Assembly: GCA_023333565.1 (NCBI GenBank)
Contig: JAJKFH010002311.1
Span: forward strand, 930,001-994,000
DNA: 64,000 bases
Direction: 5' to 3'
Source: Puffinus mauretanicus
Lineage: Eukaryota > Chordata > Aves > Procellariiformes > Procellariidae
Positions 35,731 through 46,740 of the stretch are shown here, piece after piece (position 1 is the stretch's first letter; every line of letters starts with the position of its first letter). The position numbers were made by a program, and so were the translations under genes. The notes under the pieces were generated by a model. That model did not search any database. It was not told the origin of the DNA and was given only the letters and a program-made list of their open reading frames with translations.

Positions 35731-38350
35731 GAGTGGGAGCTGTTCCAGGGCCCCAAAGGGTCTTCAAATCACTTTATTTTTATGGGGTAAACGTAACCAC
35801 GTCAAAACCCAAACTTGACATTTTAAAGTGGTTTAAAACTCACTGTAAAACCCTACTCCGGGCACAGGCTTTCTTTACAAGGTCTCAGCCCTGCAGCTAT
35901 TGTTGTGTCTCTGCAGTTCAGCTTTCCCGGGTTTACTTCCACTGAGTGGGTTGTTGTGTTCTTTTGTTTTTTAAGTAAGAGTTGTATTGATGTGCCTTTT
36001 TTTTAAAAAGACAAAAGCATTTTCCTCTTTTTATTCCATGTTGTGTATCAGGTCTCTTTGAAAGACAGCTTGGCCAAACTCGGCCAAAGTGGCAGCCGCT
36101 TCCTTAAGACACAGAGCTGCGTTTTCGTCCGACTAGGCCAAATTAAAGGCCGAAGCTGTGAGTATAAAACCTGGCGTTTCTGAAGCAGAGTCAGGTAGTT
36201 TGGTAGCCAATGCCACTGCCTCTCAGCGACATCTCCACCCCGCAGGTACCTCTGCACATCAGCCCCTGCAGAGGCTCTAGCGAGGTGCTGCCAGCCCCGG
36301 ACGGGTGAGGGTGGTGGGTGCAGGGGCGAGCTCCGGGTGCCCTGAGGGGTGCTCCAGCAGTGGGACCCCCTTGACCTGCTCTTCCCCTCCCTGCACGCCT
36401 GTGGTGTCACTAAGCACACGTAGCTGCGCCCAAAGGTGGTCTAAAAAAAGAAGAAAAAAAAGGAACCAGTCTACTAAAAGGTGAACTTTGCATTTCTGCC
36501 AGCGCAGCAAAGGAGTCTTTCCAGCTTGATTTGTGTAATAAAGCTTTTTAGGCAGCTCCAGTGAAAGCACACTGCGTCCGTGCGCTAAAACGTGTATCTG
36601 TGCCAGCACGGGAAAGCCCCAAATAAATCTGATTCCCTGTACGATAAAACCAGGGTGCTTAAAAAAATCTGGGATGAAAACTAAGTGAGAATAAAACTCT
36701 CAGCAGAGTATTGATATCCCATGGATTTTAATGATGGGATGATTTTAATGATATCCAATGGATTTTAATTACGCCAGTTAAGCTGACCAGCTTCTGTAAT
36801 CAGAAGTGGGAAGGAAGCAGAAGTGACGAGGCACAGTTCCACGTGCCGCGTGCGAAGCAGCCAGCTCTGCGGAAACACCGCGAGGCCGTGCGTATGGACT
36901 TCTCAACACATTATAAGCACTATATAAATGTAGCGTGGAAAACAGACACTTCACAGATGCCGAGGCATCTTCCTCTGTGCGCCGGCGAGGCACTTCCTCC
37001 GCCCTTCCTCCCGCTGAGGAGCTGCGGCAGCGCTCCTGTGCTGCGGTCCCTCGGACGTGGCGGCTTCTCCTCCTCCCAGCATCACGGACGAACCCATCTC
37101 CTCCTCCTGAATAGGGAAGCACTGACACCTTCCCAGATTTAGGAACTTTCCTTTGGAAAAACTCCTCACCGAACCGGGGATGAAGTTACCCCCCACGTCT
37201 GCTGGGTGACTGCGACTTCATCTTCCTCCTGGAGGCCAGAAGTGCCTTCTGCTCGGGCACGCTGGGGAAGGGCGCAGTGGTCACCCGGCTGCGCACCCAG
37301 CCAGCACCGTGCCTGTGACCCTGTTGTCGATGCCCTCGTTATAGCCGTGCCCTTGTTCGATGGCCAGTGCCCGGCGGAGGGGGGTGCCTGGGAGGTGAAG
37401 GGGAGCTCAGCACGTCTCTGATCTCTGGCAGCCGAGCGCAGTGCTCGCATGGGCCCAGCAGCGAAGGAGGCTGCTGGTGGTGCCAGACGCCCCTCAGTCA
37501 CCCCCAGTAAGGTGTGACTTTCTGCTGAGGCCGAGGTCCCCGTGGTGGCCGCGGTCTGCAGCAGATCACCTTGCGTGCTCCCGGCGGGTACCGGCACCGC
37601 CTTCCTCCGCCCGCGCGACCTGCTCTGCTGCACCGCTGGGGCCACGCAGCTACAGGGACCTGCCCCGGCTGCTTGCTCAGGGACTGACGGGTTTTGGCAG
37701 CAAACTGCAATTATTCCAGTTACGGAGAATGCCCTCCCCTGCCACGGTGCAGCCTGGCAGCGAGGAGCCCAGCGGCCCCGCGGAGAAAGCCCAGCAGGTT
37801 AGATCTGCGAACGCCGCTGGGATGATGCTCGCAGTAGAGTCTCAGCTTTAAGGCTTCATGGAGGGACCTGCCCAGCGTATGCCCACATGCTGCTGGGTCC
37901 ACACCAGCGTCCTCCTGCAGGAACACCATCTCAGCGGCCCGGAGAAGCAAGGGCCCCTGCGTGTCTGCCTGACAGCATCCTTTTTGGCTGTGCCGAACCT
38001 GCCCCACCGCTCGGTGCGGGTGACACGATGGGGAGATAGTTATGCATAAAGTGAGCGCAAGGAAATCTGTCTCTTTGTGAGGGAGAAAATGTCATTCTCT
38101 ACTTAGTGCTGCTTTGCATATTCTTTTGTAAACACAAAACTGTTGTTGGCAGCAAAAATTGCTTTTCTGTGAAAGTTATAGGGTCACAGCGCAGGTGGAA
38201 CAGCACGGAGGGGACAAACAAGGTCAGCTGGGCTCATCTGCAATGTCAGGCCGGATTCTGCTTGGTCCTTACATCACCCAGGTGTCAAACGCATCTGAGC
38301 CATTCGCTCATCAGGGCTGGATTCAAACCGGGTGCTTTGCGTGGGCGCAG
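35731..38350. other. Unique non-coding sequence
   Basis: AT-rich patch at 35940-36040, then mixed; GC-rich and CpG-bearing from 36940 to 37800. The longest frames are 159 codons minus (37166-37645) and 136 plus (37441-37851), overlapping each other and unrecognised. No gene or RNA found. Confidence 0.5.
36713..36769 (+). repeat. Imperfect 20-bp direct repeat
   Basis: GATATCCCATGGATTTTAAT (36713-36732) recurs as GATATCCAATGGATTTTAAT (36750-36769) with one difference, and a partial third copy lies between them. It looks like a local duplication that has begun to decay. Confidence 0.85.
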
Positions 38351-38359
38351 ACCCCGCAT

Positions 38360-38860
38360 CTCCCAACGGCAGCTTGTTCAGTAACTCCCCGGGGAGGCAG
38401 AGGCACGGCGGGCTCGGACCTGCTCTCGGCTCTCTCCTCCCCCGTGGCACGAGCTCTGCGTCCCCTGGCGCTGCTCCGCACCCCCGGCACCCCTCTGTCG
38501 GTGGGACCACATCCTGCCCGGTGCTTAGCCGTGCTCCGGGGCGAGCGGGTGCGGAGGGGCAGGGGGCTGAGCGCTCGCAGCAGCAGCGGTGTCCGAAAAG
38601 GTGGCTGGTGTTGTGCCAAAGCAAAAGTAAAGGTAATGATAAAAAATTGATAAAAATCGATCAAAATTGTCCTGGACTGCTGGAGGCAGCAGAGAGTGTG
38701 CGTGGGGTCGCAGCGAGCGATGGGGAAGGCTGAGACCCGGGGCTGGCCCCTGCGGTGGGGCGGCCGCAGGAGATGACGAGGAGCCGGCTCCACGGGGGGC
38801 TGCCGCCCATCCGCCGCCTCCCGCCCCGCCGGAACGCTGCGTCACTGAGCAGAAGTGGCT
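38360..38860. other. Candidate CpG island (weak)
   Basis: GC-rich DNA with roughly five to eight CpGs per 60 bases at 38400-38580 and again at 38700-38850, separated by an AT-rich gap at 38620-38680. Frames on both strands (163 plus, 156 minus) are compositional. It could mark an unannotated promoter; no TATA box or exon was recognised. Confidence 0.35.
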
Positions 38861-38899
38861 AACGAATCTCCATATGGCAGCCGGCTTACGTTGGCGGCC

Positions 38900-39330
38900 C
38901 CAAATCGAGTTAGGATGAGTAAGTGTAATTATATTTCATTGTTATTTTTAATATTTGAAATTTAGCCTATATTGGAGGCATGACATTGCTCGGTTTGTGG
39001 AGTACACATAAAATAGCAGCTAGTGACATGATCTCCATTTCAGAGGAACCCTCGGAAACATCACAAGGAGAAGCATGTTCCAGAAAGAATTTTTTTTTTT
39101 GAGTTTTCAGTGGCTCTAATACTGATTGAAATGTTGTAAATCCAAGGTAGCAAATTCTATTAGTATCTCATTTGCAAGAGTCTTAACTGTGAAGAATGAA
39201 TTGGATTATTTTGAAGAGAAGTGAAAGGTTTACGTGCTGTAGGGCCAAATCGGAGGGAAATCCAAGCGTCCAGACAGAGACACCCCACCACAGCCCCGCC
39301 GCCGAGCACCTCATTCTGCAGTGAGAGGGG
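38900..39330. promoter_or_regulatory. AT-rich block next to CR1
   Basis: AT-rich from 38920 to 39240, with TAATTATATTTCATTG near 38927 and a T-run at 39090-39100. It resembles other candidate regulatory blocks here and ends just before the CR1 insertion. Confidence 0.25.
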
Positions 39331-39334
39331 TTTA

Positions 39335-39662
39335 CCATAGAATCATAGAATGTTTGGGTTGGAAGGGACCTTTAAAGGCCATCTAGTCCAACCCCCTGCC
39401 GTGGCAGGGACATCTTCAACCAGATCAGGTTGCTCAGAGCCCTGTCCAACCTGACCTTGAATGTTCCCAGGGATGGGGCATCTACCACCTCCCTGGGCAA
39501 CCTGTGCCAGTGTCTCACCACCCATCGTAAAGAATTTCTTCCTTATATCTAGTCTAAACCTACCCTCTTTTCGTTTAAAGCCATTACCGCTTCTCCTATC
39601 GCTACAGGCCCTACTAAAAAGCCTGTCCCCATCTTTCTTATAAGCCCCCTTTAAGTATTGAC
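39335..39662 (-). mobile_element. CR1 LINE, 5'-truncated 3' end
   Basis: On the minus strand the element ends in the CR1 signature ATTCTATGATTCTATGG (plus-strand positions 39335-39351), with the GGTCCCTTCCAACCCAAAC word just upstream. The segment continues as typical avian CR1 3' sequence up to about 39662, where similarity stops; that is the 5' truncation point. It includes only the end of ORF2 and the 3' UTR, so it cannot transpose. CR1 elements dominate bird genomes and usually insert without a clear target duplication. The close match to the family pattern suggests it is the youngest repeat in the window. Confidence 0.95.
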
Positions 39663-40889
39663 AGGAGATTTAGGTGCTTCATCACCTTCGGACTGATCTC
39701 TGCTGGCAGAGTTGTTTCCAGACCCAAGCCCCTGCTGTCTGCAGGGCGGTTTGGGTGCACTGGCCCTGGCACCGGTGCCCCATGCCCAGGGTTTCTCCGT
39801 GGGAGCCGTGGCCGGTGCCGGAGCGGAGCCGGCGGCGCGGCAGGGGTCAGCGGTGAGCACGGACAACCCCGCGGGGAGATCCCACGTGCAAAGCTGGGAT
39901 CCAAGCCGCAGCCTTGTTTAAATAGGACTGAGGAATATGGATCATATGGTGCCTTTGGAAACTTTGCTCCTTGTCTAGAGAAATGATTTACAGCTCTTTC
40001 AGGTTATAAGACATTTTCTGCCCTACTTAGAATTGGGGCAGATTTCCAAAAATGTTTGGGTATTAAAAGATCCAGCGAAGTTCTCACCGGGTCCTTCAGA
40101 AAGAGCTAAGCATTGACACCCGTGACAGTGAGCAGCCTAGTTTCCAACGATGTATCAGGTGCCTGTCTAGAAAATTCACTTTTAAAGGAGTGATCCCCAC
40201 GTGTCGCAGTGCCAAGCAGATCAGCACCCAAGCCCCAGGCCCTCAGAAGGTGTCTTGGCACCTCTGAAGCCAATAGCTTTGGCCATGGGCGTTCGCACCG
40301 CCTGAATGTGTCTGGAGCCAGCGGAGGGGAGCGAGTGCCTCAGGAGGAAAACCGGGAGCACCCACCACGGCGGTCCGGCGGCTGAGCTCGGTTGCTCTGC
40401 GGGGCTTGCAGGTGCTGGAGCTGAGCAAGGCGATGGCAGCAGGTAGCACTGCTGTCCCACGGGCATTGCTGAGCCTCCTGGGGAGGACCTCGCAGAAATC
40501 CTCTTGAAAAAGAGACCCTCCCTTGGTGAGATGCCGGGCAACCTTCCCCCAGGATCTCGCACCCCGCCCTTGGGGTGCTGCCGTGTCAGCACCGGGGAAG
40601 AGGGAGGTCCATCGGATGCACTGAACGTGCAATGTGCAGCAAAGCTTCCCTCGTCCCCTGGAATAAGGCTGAGCACATTTAGGTCACGTTGGCTTAGTCC
40701 GTGCAAACGGGAGCAAGGGAAAAAGTGGGAATGAAATGGTAAAGGAGAACCTGCACCGGAGGCTGCGGCGCCGAGGCTGTCCGGGTGGAGGTCCCCGCAG
40801 CATAATGTTTTCTCAGAACTTCTGAAAAACTCCATTAGCTCCCTCCGCTTGAAGGTGACATTTATTTTCAATTCTCCCCACAATATGAT
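39663..40889. other. Unique non-coding sequence
   Basis: GC-rich at 39720-39880 and 40240-40800. The 220-codon minus frame (40221-40883) overlaps a 129-codon minus frame and a plus frame, is Ser, Pro and Gly rich and unrecognised. No gene found. Confidence 0.5.
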
Positions 40890-42060
40890 GATGAAATTAC
40901 ATGAACTTTAAATCAAACTTTAGTGCGACAGGATAAATAAGCCTCACAGCTGACTGCACCGAACCGGCGTCAGAACAATCGCGCCGGCGCTGCAATTTTA
41001 TCATCTTAACAAATGTTTGTTTTCCATTTGCATTTGACAATGGAATTAATAAACTATTTTAGCAATTTAAGTTTCATGAAAAGTGTATGCCACGGCTCGG
41101 CTCCTGACCCCACTTACCGCATTTATAGAATTTGTAGTCTTTACAGAATGGTAAAATGAGGCACTTTCATTGCACCGTTTCAAAGACCTCCGCTTCCAAT
41201 TTTCGTGGTAATAGTAAGGGCGCTTAACAACAATGGTCCATTGATCTGGTTTGTCTCTTACCTGCCCTGCAGCCACCGGGCAATTGTTAAATGCAAAAGC
41301 CACAAAAGCCGATAACAAAATAGACCATTAGTGTACAGGCTTTGGCCACAATGGTTTCAATAATAATTAATATGCAGGATAGCTAGTCATGTCACACACC
41401 ATTTCAGACTCGAATTGCATCTGTCAGTCCAAATCCTGACTACATGCGAGGCATCCAGCACCGAATCTAGTTAGACAGCTAACTGAATTAAAACAAAAAT
41501 CTACAGATGCATGATAAATGCACAGGATGCTATGTCACACATGAATGACTTCTGTGCAGGCCAAATGACAGATGTATTTCCTCGACTCCAGGCCAGACTC
41601 CAGCACAAACCACTCTTCATTTATCAATAATTGGGCCTTAATTTCATTTGGCAGTGCTAGAGCAGCATGCTCAGCTTCCTCTCCAATAGACTAACACTAA
41701 TTAGACTTTTTTGGGGGCATCAATCTTTTTATTTTATCCTCTAATAATCAACCATAAGCATAGCTATATCTTGCCTTTTTCGAGGGACATGGTAGGCTTT
41801 ACCCATAACTCATTATTAGCGATAATGGAATGGGAATGGGAACCGTTCTATTATTTATGTCTGAGAGAGAGAGCGGCACCGAGGCAGGAGCAGGGGATCA
41901 TATTCTGCCTACTCACATTGAATCAATGTCTTGATTCGTTTGCCACCTCTTTTGAATAATAAATGTCATGTTCTATTAGTCCTTATATACCAAAAAGTGG
42001 ATTTTAGTTAAATAGAGTCTATTTTTCAGGGAGATTTTGGGGTAGAGTTAAATACAGGCG
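40890..42060. promoter_or_regulatory. Strong candidate conserved enhancer block
   Basis: Over a kilobase of CpG-poor DNA holds a SOX-POU composite (41026-41043), SOX-like ACAATGG (41348-41354) near a POU/homeodomain word ATTAATATGCA (41366-41376), and several further TAATTA or ATTAAT cores. Open frames are trivial. The density of paired SOX and POU words suggests neural or pluripotency-type enhancer activity; that is inference from motifs. Confidence 0.45.
41026..41043 (-). promoter_or_regulatory. SOX-POU composite site, 3-bp spacing
   Basis: On the plus strand, ATTTGCAT is followed after TTG by ACAATGG. On the minus strand this reads CCATTGT, three bases, then the perfect octamer ATGCAAAT. 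SOX next to POU in this order and orientation is the known composite element; a 3-bp spacer is the arrangement described for the FGF4 enhancer, while 0 bp is more common. Both halves match their consensus fully. Binding here is inferred. Confidence 0.55.
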
Positions 42061-42534
42061 CAGCAATTCGGATGTAAATGTGGCACACAGTCTCCAGGCA
42101 CTGGGTCCATTATGGTTCAATCCTGGAGACTGCTGAGTACTTCTGGGTAGTGCTGGGCGACTCGACGCTGCTTAAAAAAAATTGTTTCCACGGGAATTAT
42201 GGGCACCAGGCATGGGTTTCTTAATTTCCCGGGGTAGTGATGGCAAACTGTAAGATCCAAAAGAAACTGATCTTATATAAAATTTTTCCCTATATGCCAT
42301 CACATGCACGTGTGTGGCTATATGTATATACATGCATACATACGCACACACACATATATTTATAGGGAAATGAAAGAAGGTACATGAGAGCATGCAGATG
42401 CATAAAGGCAGAGATCGGGTAACCGTATATAAATAAAGCTTATTTACACCGCACATTATGCCATCAAAGGATTTTTCCCCGCAGAGTTGAGCTTTGCAGC
42501 TAAACTCCCTGCAGTTTCAAATGCAGTGATTGAA
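42061..42534. other. Non-coding DNA with microsatellite
   Basis: Mixed sequence around the alternating tract described separately. No gene found. Confidence 0.5.
42319..42359. repeat. Alternating purine-pyrimidine tract
   Basis: Forty-one bases alternate without a break between purine and pyrimidine in TA, TG, CA and CG steps. Possible Z-DNA former. It lies about 175 bases from the LINE fossil. Confidence 0.85.
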
Positions 42535-43060
42535 GTGACCTTGGCTTACATAAGTTTTGATCTTATCCCCCGTCTTCCCTATGAGCTCAGAGGCGAGCGT
42601 GATCTCTCCAAAGCCTTTTTCTGCCTTCAAGTGACAGACTGAAAAGACTGTTCCCGTTTGCAGAGAAGACCTCAGCTTTGGGTAAGTGTTAAGCCCTATT
42701 GATTTGCTCCAGGGATCAGTGCTGTTCGGCGCCGCTCGCGCTCCCCTCAGTGTTTTCGCACAGAGCGCTGTGTTTATTGGCACAGACTAAATCACTGATG
42801 TGGTCCTCGGGGCTGATTGCTATGCCCAGATGATCTGTTGGAGTTTGCTGCATGATCCAATCTATGGCATAATTGAAGAGGATGAGGAACAAAATTCATC
42901 CTCGTTTCACCCCAGTAACTACGCCAAATTCAACAGAGAGCTCTCCATATGGTCCAACACAAGTTAGGTAATGTGTATATTATGCCATAATAAATGAAGT
43001 CTCATAGGTCTTAGTGGCTAGTTATTATCAAAGATCTTTCCTAGCAATTCATTGTGATTG
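42535..43060 (-). mobile_element. Decayed LINE reverse-transcriptase fragment
   Basis: Translating the minus strand gives, in order, a segment GVVTGVKRG (42899-42925), a stop at 42896-42898, a hydrophobic stretch, AIDWIM (42851-42868), then in another frame IGLN (about 42690) and IGKTGD (42565-42582). This order matches the mid and late palm of non-LTR retrotransposon reverse transcriptases, where TGVxQGC, LF..AIDWIM, the FADD box and a later YLGS..GKTGD region occur in turn. The catalytic FADD box itself is degraded near 42785. Upstream similarity fades by 43060. Stops and at least one frame change show it is dead. It is far more diverged than the CR1 copy and appears to be a different LINE clade; RTE-like or I-like is possible. 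Confidence 0.6.
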
Positions 43061-44465
43061 GAACAGAATGCAGCAACTGGAAAAGTGATAAATAGTGCTG
43101 CCGTGCAGTTATGATAGTGATGGAAAAATCTGGGCTTGCAGTCTTTTGCTAAATAACAATGTGCCCACATGTGTTCGCTCTCCACATTTGGAAAAGTCTA
43201 CCGTTCTGAATTCAAACTCATTTATTTCCAGGATGAATGCAGATGTATTTCAAGGGCCTCTTCCCAAATAAGCTGTGTAAGTCCTGGGAGACATCTTATC
43301 CCAGAGGGTAAGAAATCTGGGAGTGCTCATTAACTCTAGTGTTGTTCTAGCAAGTGAGCAAAGGCAGAGCATGCCTGGGAGTCAGGCTCTCCTCTCCTTT
43401 TACTCCGTGCCACCCAAACAACTGCAGTATTTAGACACTTCTTTAAGTTTTCAAGCAGTTCCTAAAACTTTTTTCCAGTCGGGAATGCACTCAGATTCAC
43501 ATCCTTCTTCTCCTTCTTTGTTGTTGCTGTTTTCTCATTATTACTATAATTAATTTTTTTATGTAGTAATTAAATTTGCTCTAAAAAAAAGGTCAGATGG
43601 GAATATCAGATCATGGAACAATATTCCATGGGGGTAGCAGAAGTGCAGTTGAGGATGTATTTAAATACATGGCTGGACAAAGTACCGGTAAAAAGCTGGT
43701 TTTCTCTCCAGCTCCATTTCAACGACCCTTAGTGCGTTAAGTAGCCATATATTATATTGCAATTCTGATAATTTATAGAATTATTTGTCACTGCTATCCT
43801 CTACAGCAGATAACTTTATTGTCAGTGTGATACCTGCCTTGCTTATTTATTTATTTCACTTGATGAGAACAATAAGGAGGCTCCTTCCTCCTCTCCAGGC
43901 GCTGCTGGCTGTTACACACACGTCTCTGCGAACAGAGAAGCTCCAATAACCTAGAGGATATGCAGCTTGAATACTTCACTTAATTAGAGTCTCTGCCCCA
44001 AAAGCACCTTTTTCCCTTTCTCATTATTTTATTACATGTGGTTTTCAAAATAGGGGTTTACTTCCCAGCCATACCTTTGCTGTCTAAAGTAACCCCAGAG
44101 AACAAAGCGCTATTTTTTTTTTCATTCTGGGCACAAAAGCAAGGAAGACCAAGTCTTCACAGAAGTCTACCCCAACTCAACAGACTGATTACCGAATTCA
44201 ATTCCTGATTATTTGAAGATGTGCAACTCCTTCTTCTGTCCATTCACTCAAGCTGCAAGTCTGCCACTTAAAAAAGATTTGTTAATAGGGTTTCAGTGCC
44301 ACTGGGCCCTTAACATTTCCTTTTGCCTATAAACTAATTTTATTGTTTCACTATAGTGAGGAAAATTGCTGCATGCGTCTTGGAATGAAAAGTATTACCC
44401 TATTAAAGATAAATAGCTGATTAGCAAAATAAGGTTTTTAAAAAATACTATTTTGGAGTAAATAA
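43061..44465. promoter_or_regulatory. AT-rich non-coding DNA, possible regulatory
   Basis: CpG-poor, AT-rich sequence without credible frames, including TTACTATAATTAATTTTTTT near 43540, GCTTATTTATTTATTTCAC near 43840 and many A or T runs. Candidate regulatory DNA, with no single standout site. Confidence 0.25.
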
Positions 44466-44819
44466 GAAGTTGCTAAGCTTAGTATTATTACGGAGCTTTT
44501 TACTTTCCTTCTTGCTTCCTCACGTCCACCTTCTCACCCTAAAACTCTGGGAAACGGCTCGAGCAGGGAGGCGCGGGCTGCGGCAGGGGTTTGCTCGCCA
44601 GGCTCTCCCGGGTGGGCAGATGTGCCAGAGAGCTCGAGTCCTGCCCAGACCAGGGAAGAGGAGCCCGGTGGCTCACGGCAAAGGACCCCGCTGCAGAAAT
44701 GCGATTTTCCCCTGGCCGGTCAGAGAGCAGAAGCCATCCAAGACTCTCTGCAGGCTACTCCCAAGCTTCACCTGCAGGCTGACACCCCGGGATGTCATTC
44801 CTGTGGGCTTAGCCTAAGA

Positions 44820-45010
44820 AAGCTCCATGCTTGGATCGATGGCGTCGCTCCGGAGAGCGGGGCGAGGCGAGCGGGTTGGCTGGCACGCGGGGCAGAGCCT
44901 GCGGCCCCTCGCGCCCAGCGGCCCGCGGCCGGCTCTGCTCCCTGCCGGCGTGCCGCGGGGGGACCGCGCCGCGGGAGCGTCCCCGGAGCACCCACCGCAC
45001 CTTCCCTGCC
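44820..45010. promoter_or_regulatory. Small CpG island
   Basis: About 28 CpGs fall within 180 bases, rising toward the right edge, against near zero in the AT-rich DNA to the left. Several overlapping frames on both strands reflect composition. With the X-box 50 bases beyond its end, it has the form of a TATA-less promoter, but no exon or transcript is recognised. Confidence 0.4.
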
Positions 45011-45059
45011 GCTGCCCCCGCTTATCGATACCTTCCCCGTTCCCAGACTTTTCTGGTCT

Positions 45060-45073
45060 GTTACCATGGCAAT
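45060..45073 (+). promoter_or_regulatory. Near-perfect RFX X-box
   Basis: GTTACCATGGCAAT matches the 14-bp X-box consensus GTTRCCATGGYAAC except for the last base. RFX factors bind X-boxes, often close to promoters of ciliary genes and in conserved non-coding elements. Its place beside a CpG island favours a promoter-proximal role; which gene it would serve is unknown. Confidence 0.55.
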
Positions 45074-45079
45074 CCCTTG

Positions 45080-46394
45080 CCTCAGTAGGGTCCTTGTGAA
45101 CTTGTTTACCATCCCAATTATAACATTTTCAAATCCAGGCTGATTATGACAGCTCTGTGTCGCCCATCTGTGCCTGATCTGATCAGCACTTCCACAACAA
45201 TGCATTGGCAGGTCACCGCCGCCCTGCAGCACGCGCTCCCCCGCGCTCGCCGCAGCCGGAAAGCAGCACATTTAGGCGCTTGCGGGAAGTGGAGGATTCG
45301 CCGCTCAACGCCCAGCCTGCGAGGCAGATCGGGAGGGCAGAGGCACGTTGAGGGGGCATTCGCCACGCTGGCACCTCCCAAATTTCCTTTAAAGAAAGTA
45401 AAATGTAAAAGTGAACTTTTCTGTTGACTTTGGGATCCTGTCTCTGCTTGTGTCCTCGTGGGATTAGACAGCGTGGAGGGGACCTGCCACACCTCACCAG
45501 TGATGCTTGCAAAAGAGGGGCTGGAGGTGCCCCAGCCCCCGGCAGCCGGGAAGCTGCGGGGTGCAGGACCCCTCGACCACCCAGCAGCCGCGGGGTGCAG
45601 GACCGCCCAACCACCCAGGCATGCCTGAGGTTGCTTCGGGTAGAGTCTTTTTTTCTCCTGTCTGGTCCAGATTGACATGTCCGTGGTTGGGCAGGACCTC
45701 TGTGAGGACGGGGTTTAATTCTTCTGAGCCTGGACCCGCTGGCACCTGTGGGCACCGGTGACACAGGGGACAGGCCCACCTCGGGGACACAGCTTGTGCC
45801 ACTGGACCATTAGGCTGATAGAGGAATTTTGACCACCTGAAAATGGTCAAATAGGGAACGTGCTGATACAAATTCAGTAAGTCCTGCAGGTGCAATCAAA
45901 CTCCCGCTATAATAATTACAGTGCACCTATGCCTTTTCTCCAAGTACAGCTCATATGAGGCAGCCTGATATTAACAGACAGTAATTGTTGACGGTGTTCA
46001 GGTGGGTACAAGAAAATTGATTTTTTACAGAGCCTGGGTTTCAGTAATAAAAGTATTCCCAGGCACTGCTTGGGAAATCCCGGTGTCAGCATGAGGGGAC
46101 TGCGTCTGTCACGGAGAAGACGGGTCTGATGCTGTGCTGCCCTGCGGAGGGCAAGATGTTGGTGCAGTTATCTCAAGGACTTATTTGGCCACAGGTTTGA
46201 ATATTAAAAGTGGTTAAGATACAGACATTGAGAAAAAAGTAAAACCGAATTCCTTTTCCTTTGCTTCTTTTTACGACTACTGTTAAAAAAACGGTGTGCT
46301 TTCACATCCTTTGGAAATAAACCACTTTTTCTAGTAAAAGTGCGATTTGTCCAAGGCATTGGACATTGTATAGCCAAAGAAAGGTTCATGGGAC
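45080..46394. other. Unique non-coding sequence
   Basis: GC-rich to 45800, then AT-richer. Minus frames of 186 and 188 codons and several plus frames overlap across the 34-bp tandem repeat and are compositional. A perfect 8-bp inverted repeat (TTTGACCA / TGGTCAAA) lies at 45828-45851. No gene found. Confidence 0.5.
45556..45618 (+). repeat. 34-bp tandem duplication
   Basis: A 29-base segment beginning GCGGGGTGCAGGACC at 45556 recurs at 45590 with a few changes, giving a 34-bp period. This repeat explains the repeated peptide motif in the surrounding frames. Confidence 0.85.
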
Positions 46395-46740
46395 AGGTAG
46401 TGTCTCTTACAGTCGACGAAAACCAGGCCAGCTTTGAGGCACACAAGCCCTTCTTCAGACCCTGCATATTCACAGCTAAATTTCATAAGGAAAACCTGTT
46501 AATTTAACAAAGAGGGCAGGAAAAGGTACAAGAAACCAGAGGCTTTAACATACCTGCCAAAGAATAGATTGGAATGGATCTCTTAATCCTACAGGCTGGA
46601 AGGTACTGAGATCCATGATGGGAACTACAGCCAAACCATTTCAGGCTAGAGATAAGCAGGTTTTGGTACAAATTTCCAACAGGGATGAAAATGTAGCCAT
46701 TGGAAGCATCTAGCAAGAACTATAATAGGAAGCCTGTCCC
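46395..46740 (-). mobile_element. Ancient interspersed repeat, family not named
   Basis: On the minus strand CTGAAGAAGGGCTTGTGTGC (ending at 46439) followed by CTCAAAGCT resembles the tail shared by several old amniote repeats, where CTGAAGAAGGG is followed by TGTG and CRAAAGCT. Further upstream on that strand GGCTGTAGTTCCCATCATGG (46613-46632) is also a word common in old repeats. I cannot place the family, and limits are approximate. Confidence 0.35.

Noticed and set aside
40221..40883. 220-codon minus-strand open frame
   Set aside because: Ser, Pro and Gly rich, overlapped by frames on both strands, no domain; consistent with GC-driven chance.
45828..45851. Perfect 8-bp hairpin TTTGACCA / TGGTCAAA
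   Set aside because: An 8-bp stem is expected many times by chance in 64 kb, and nothing around it suggests an RNA gene.
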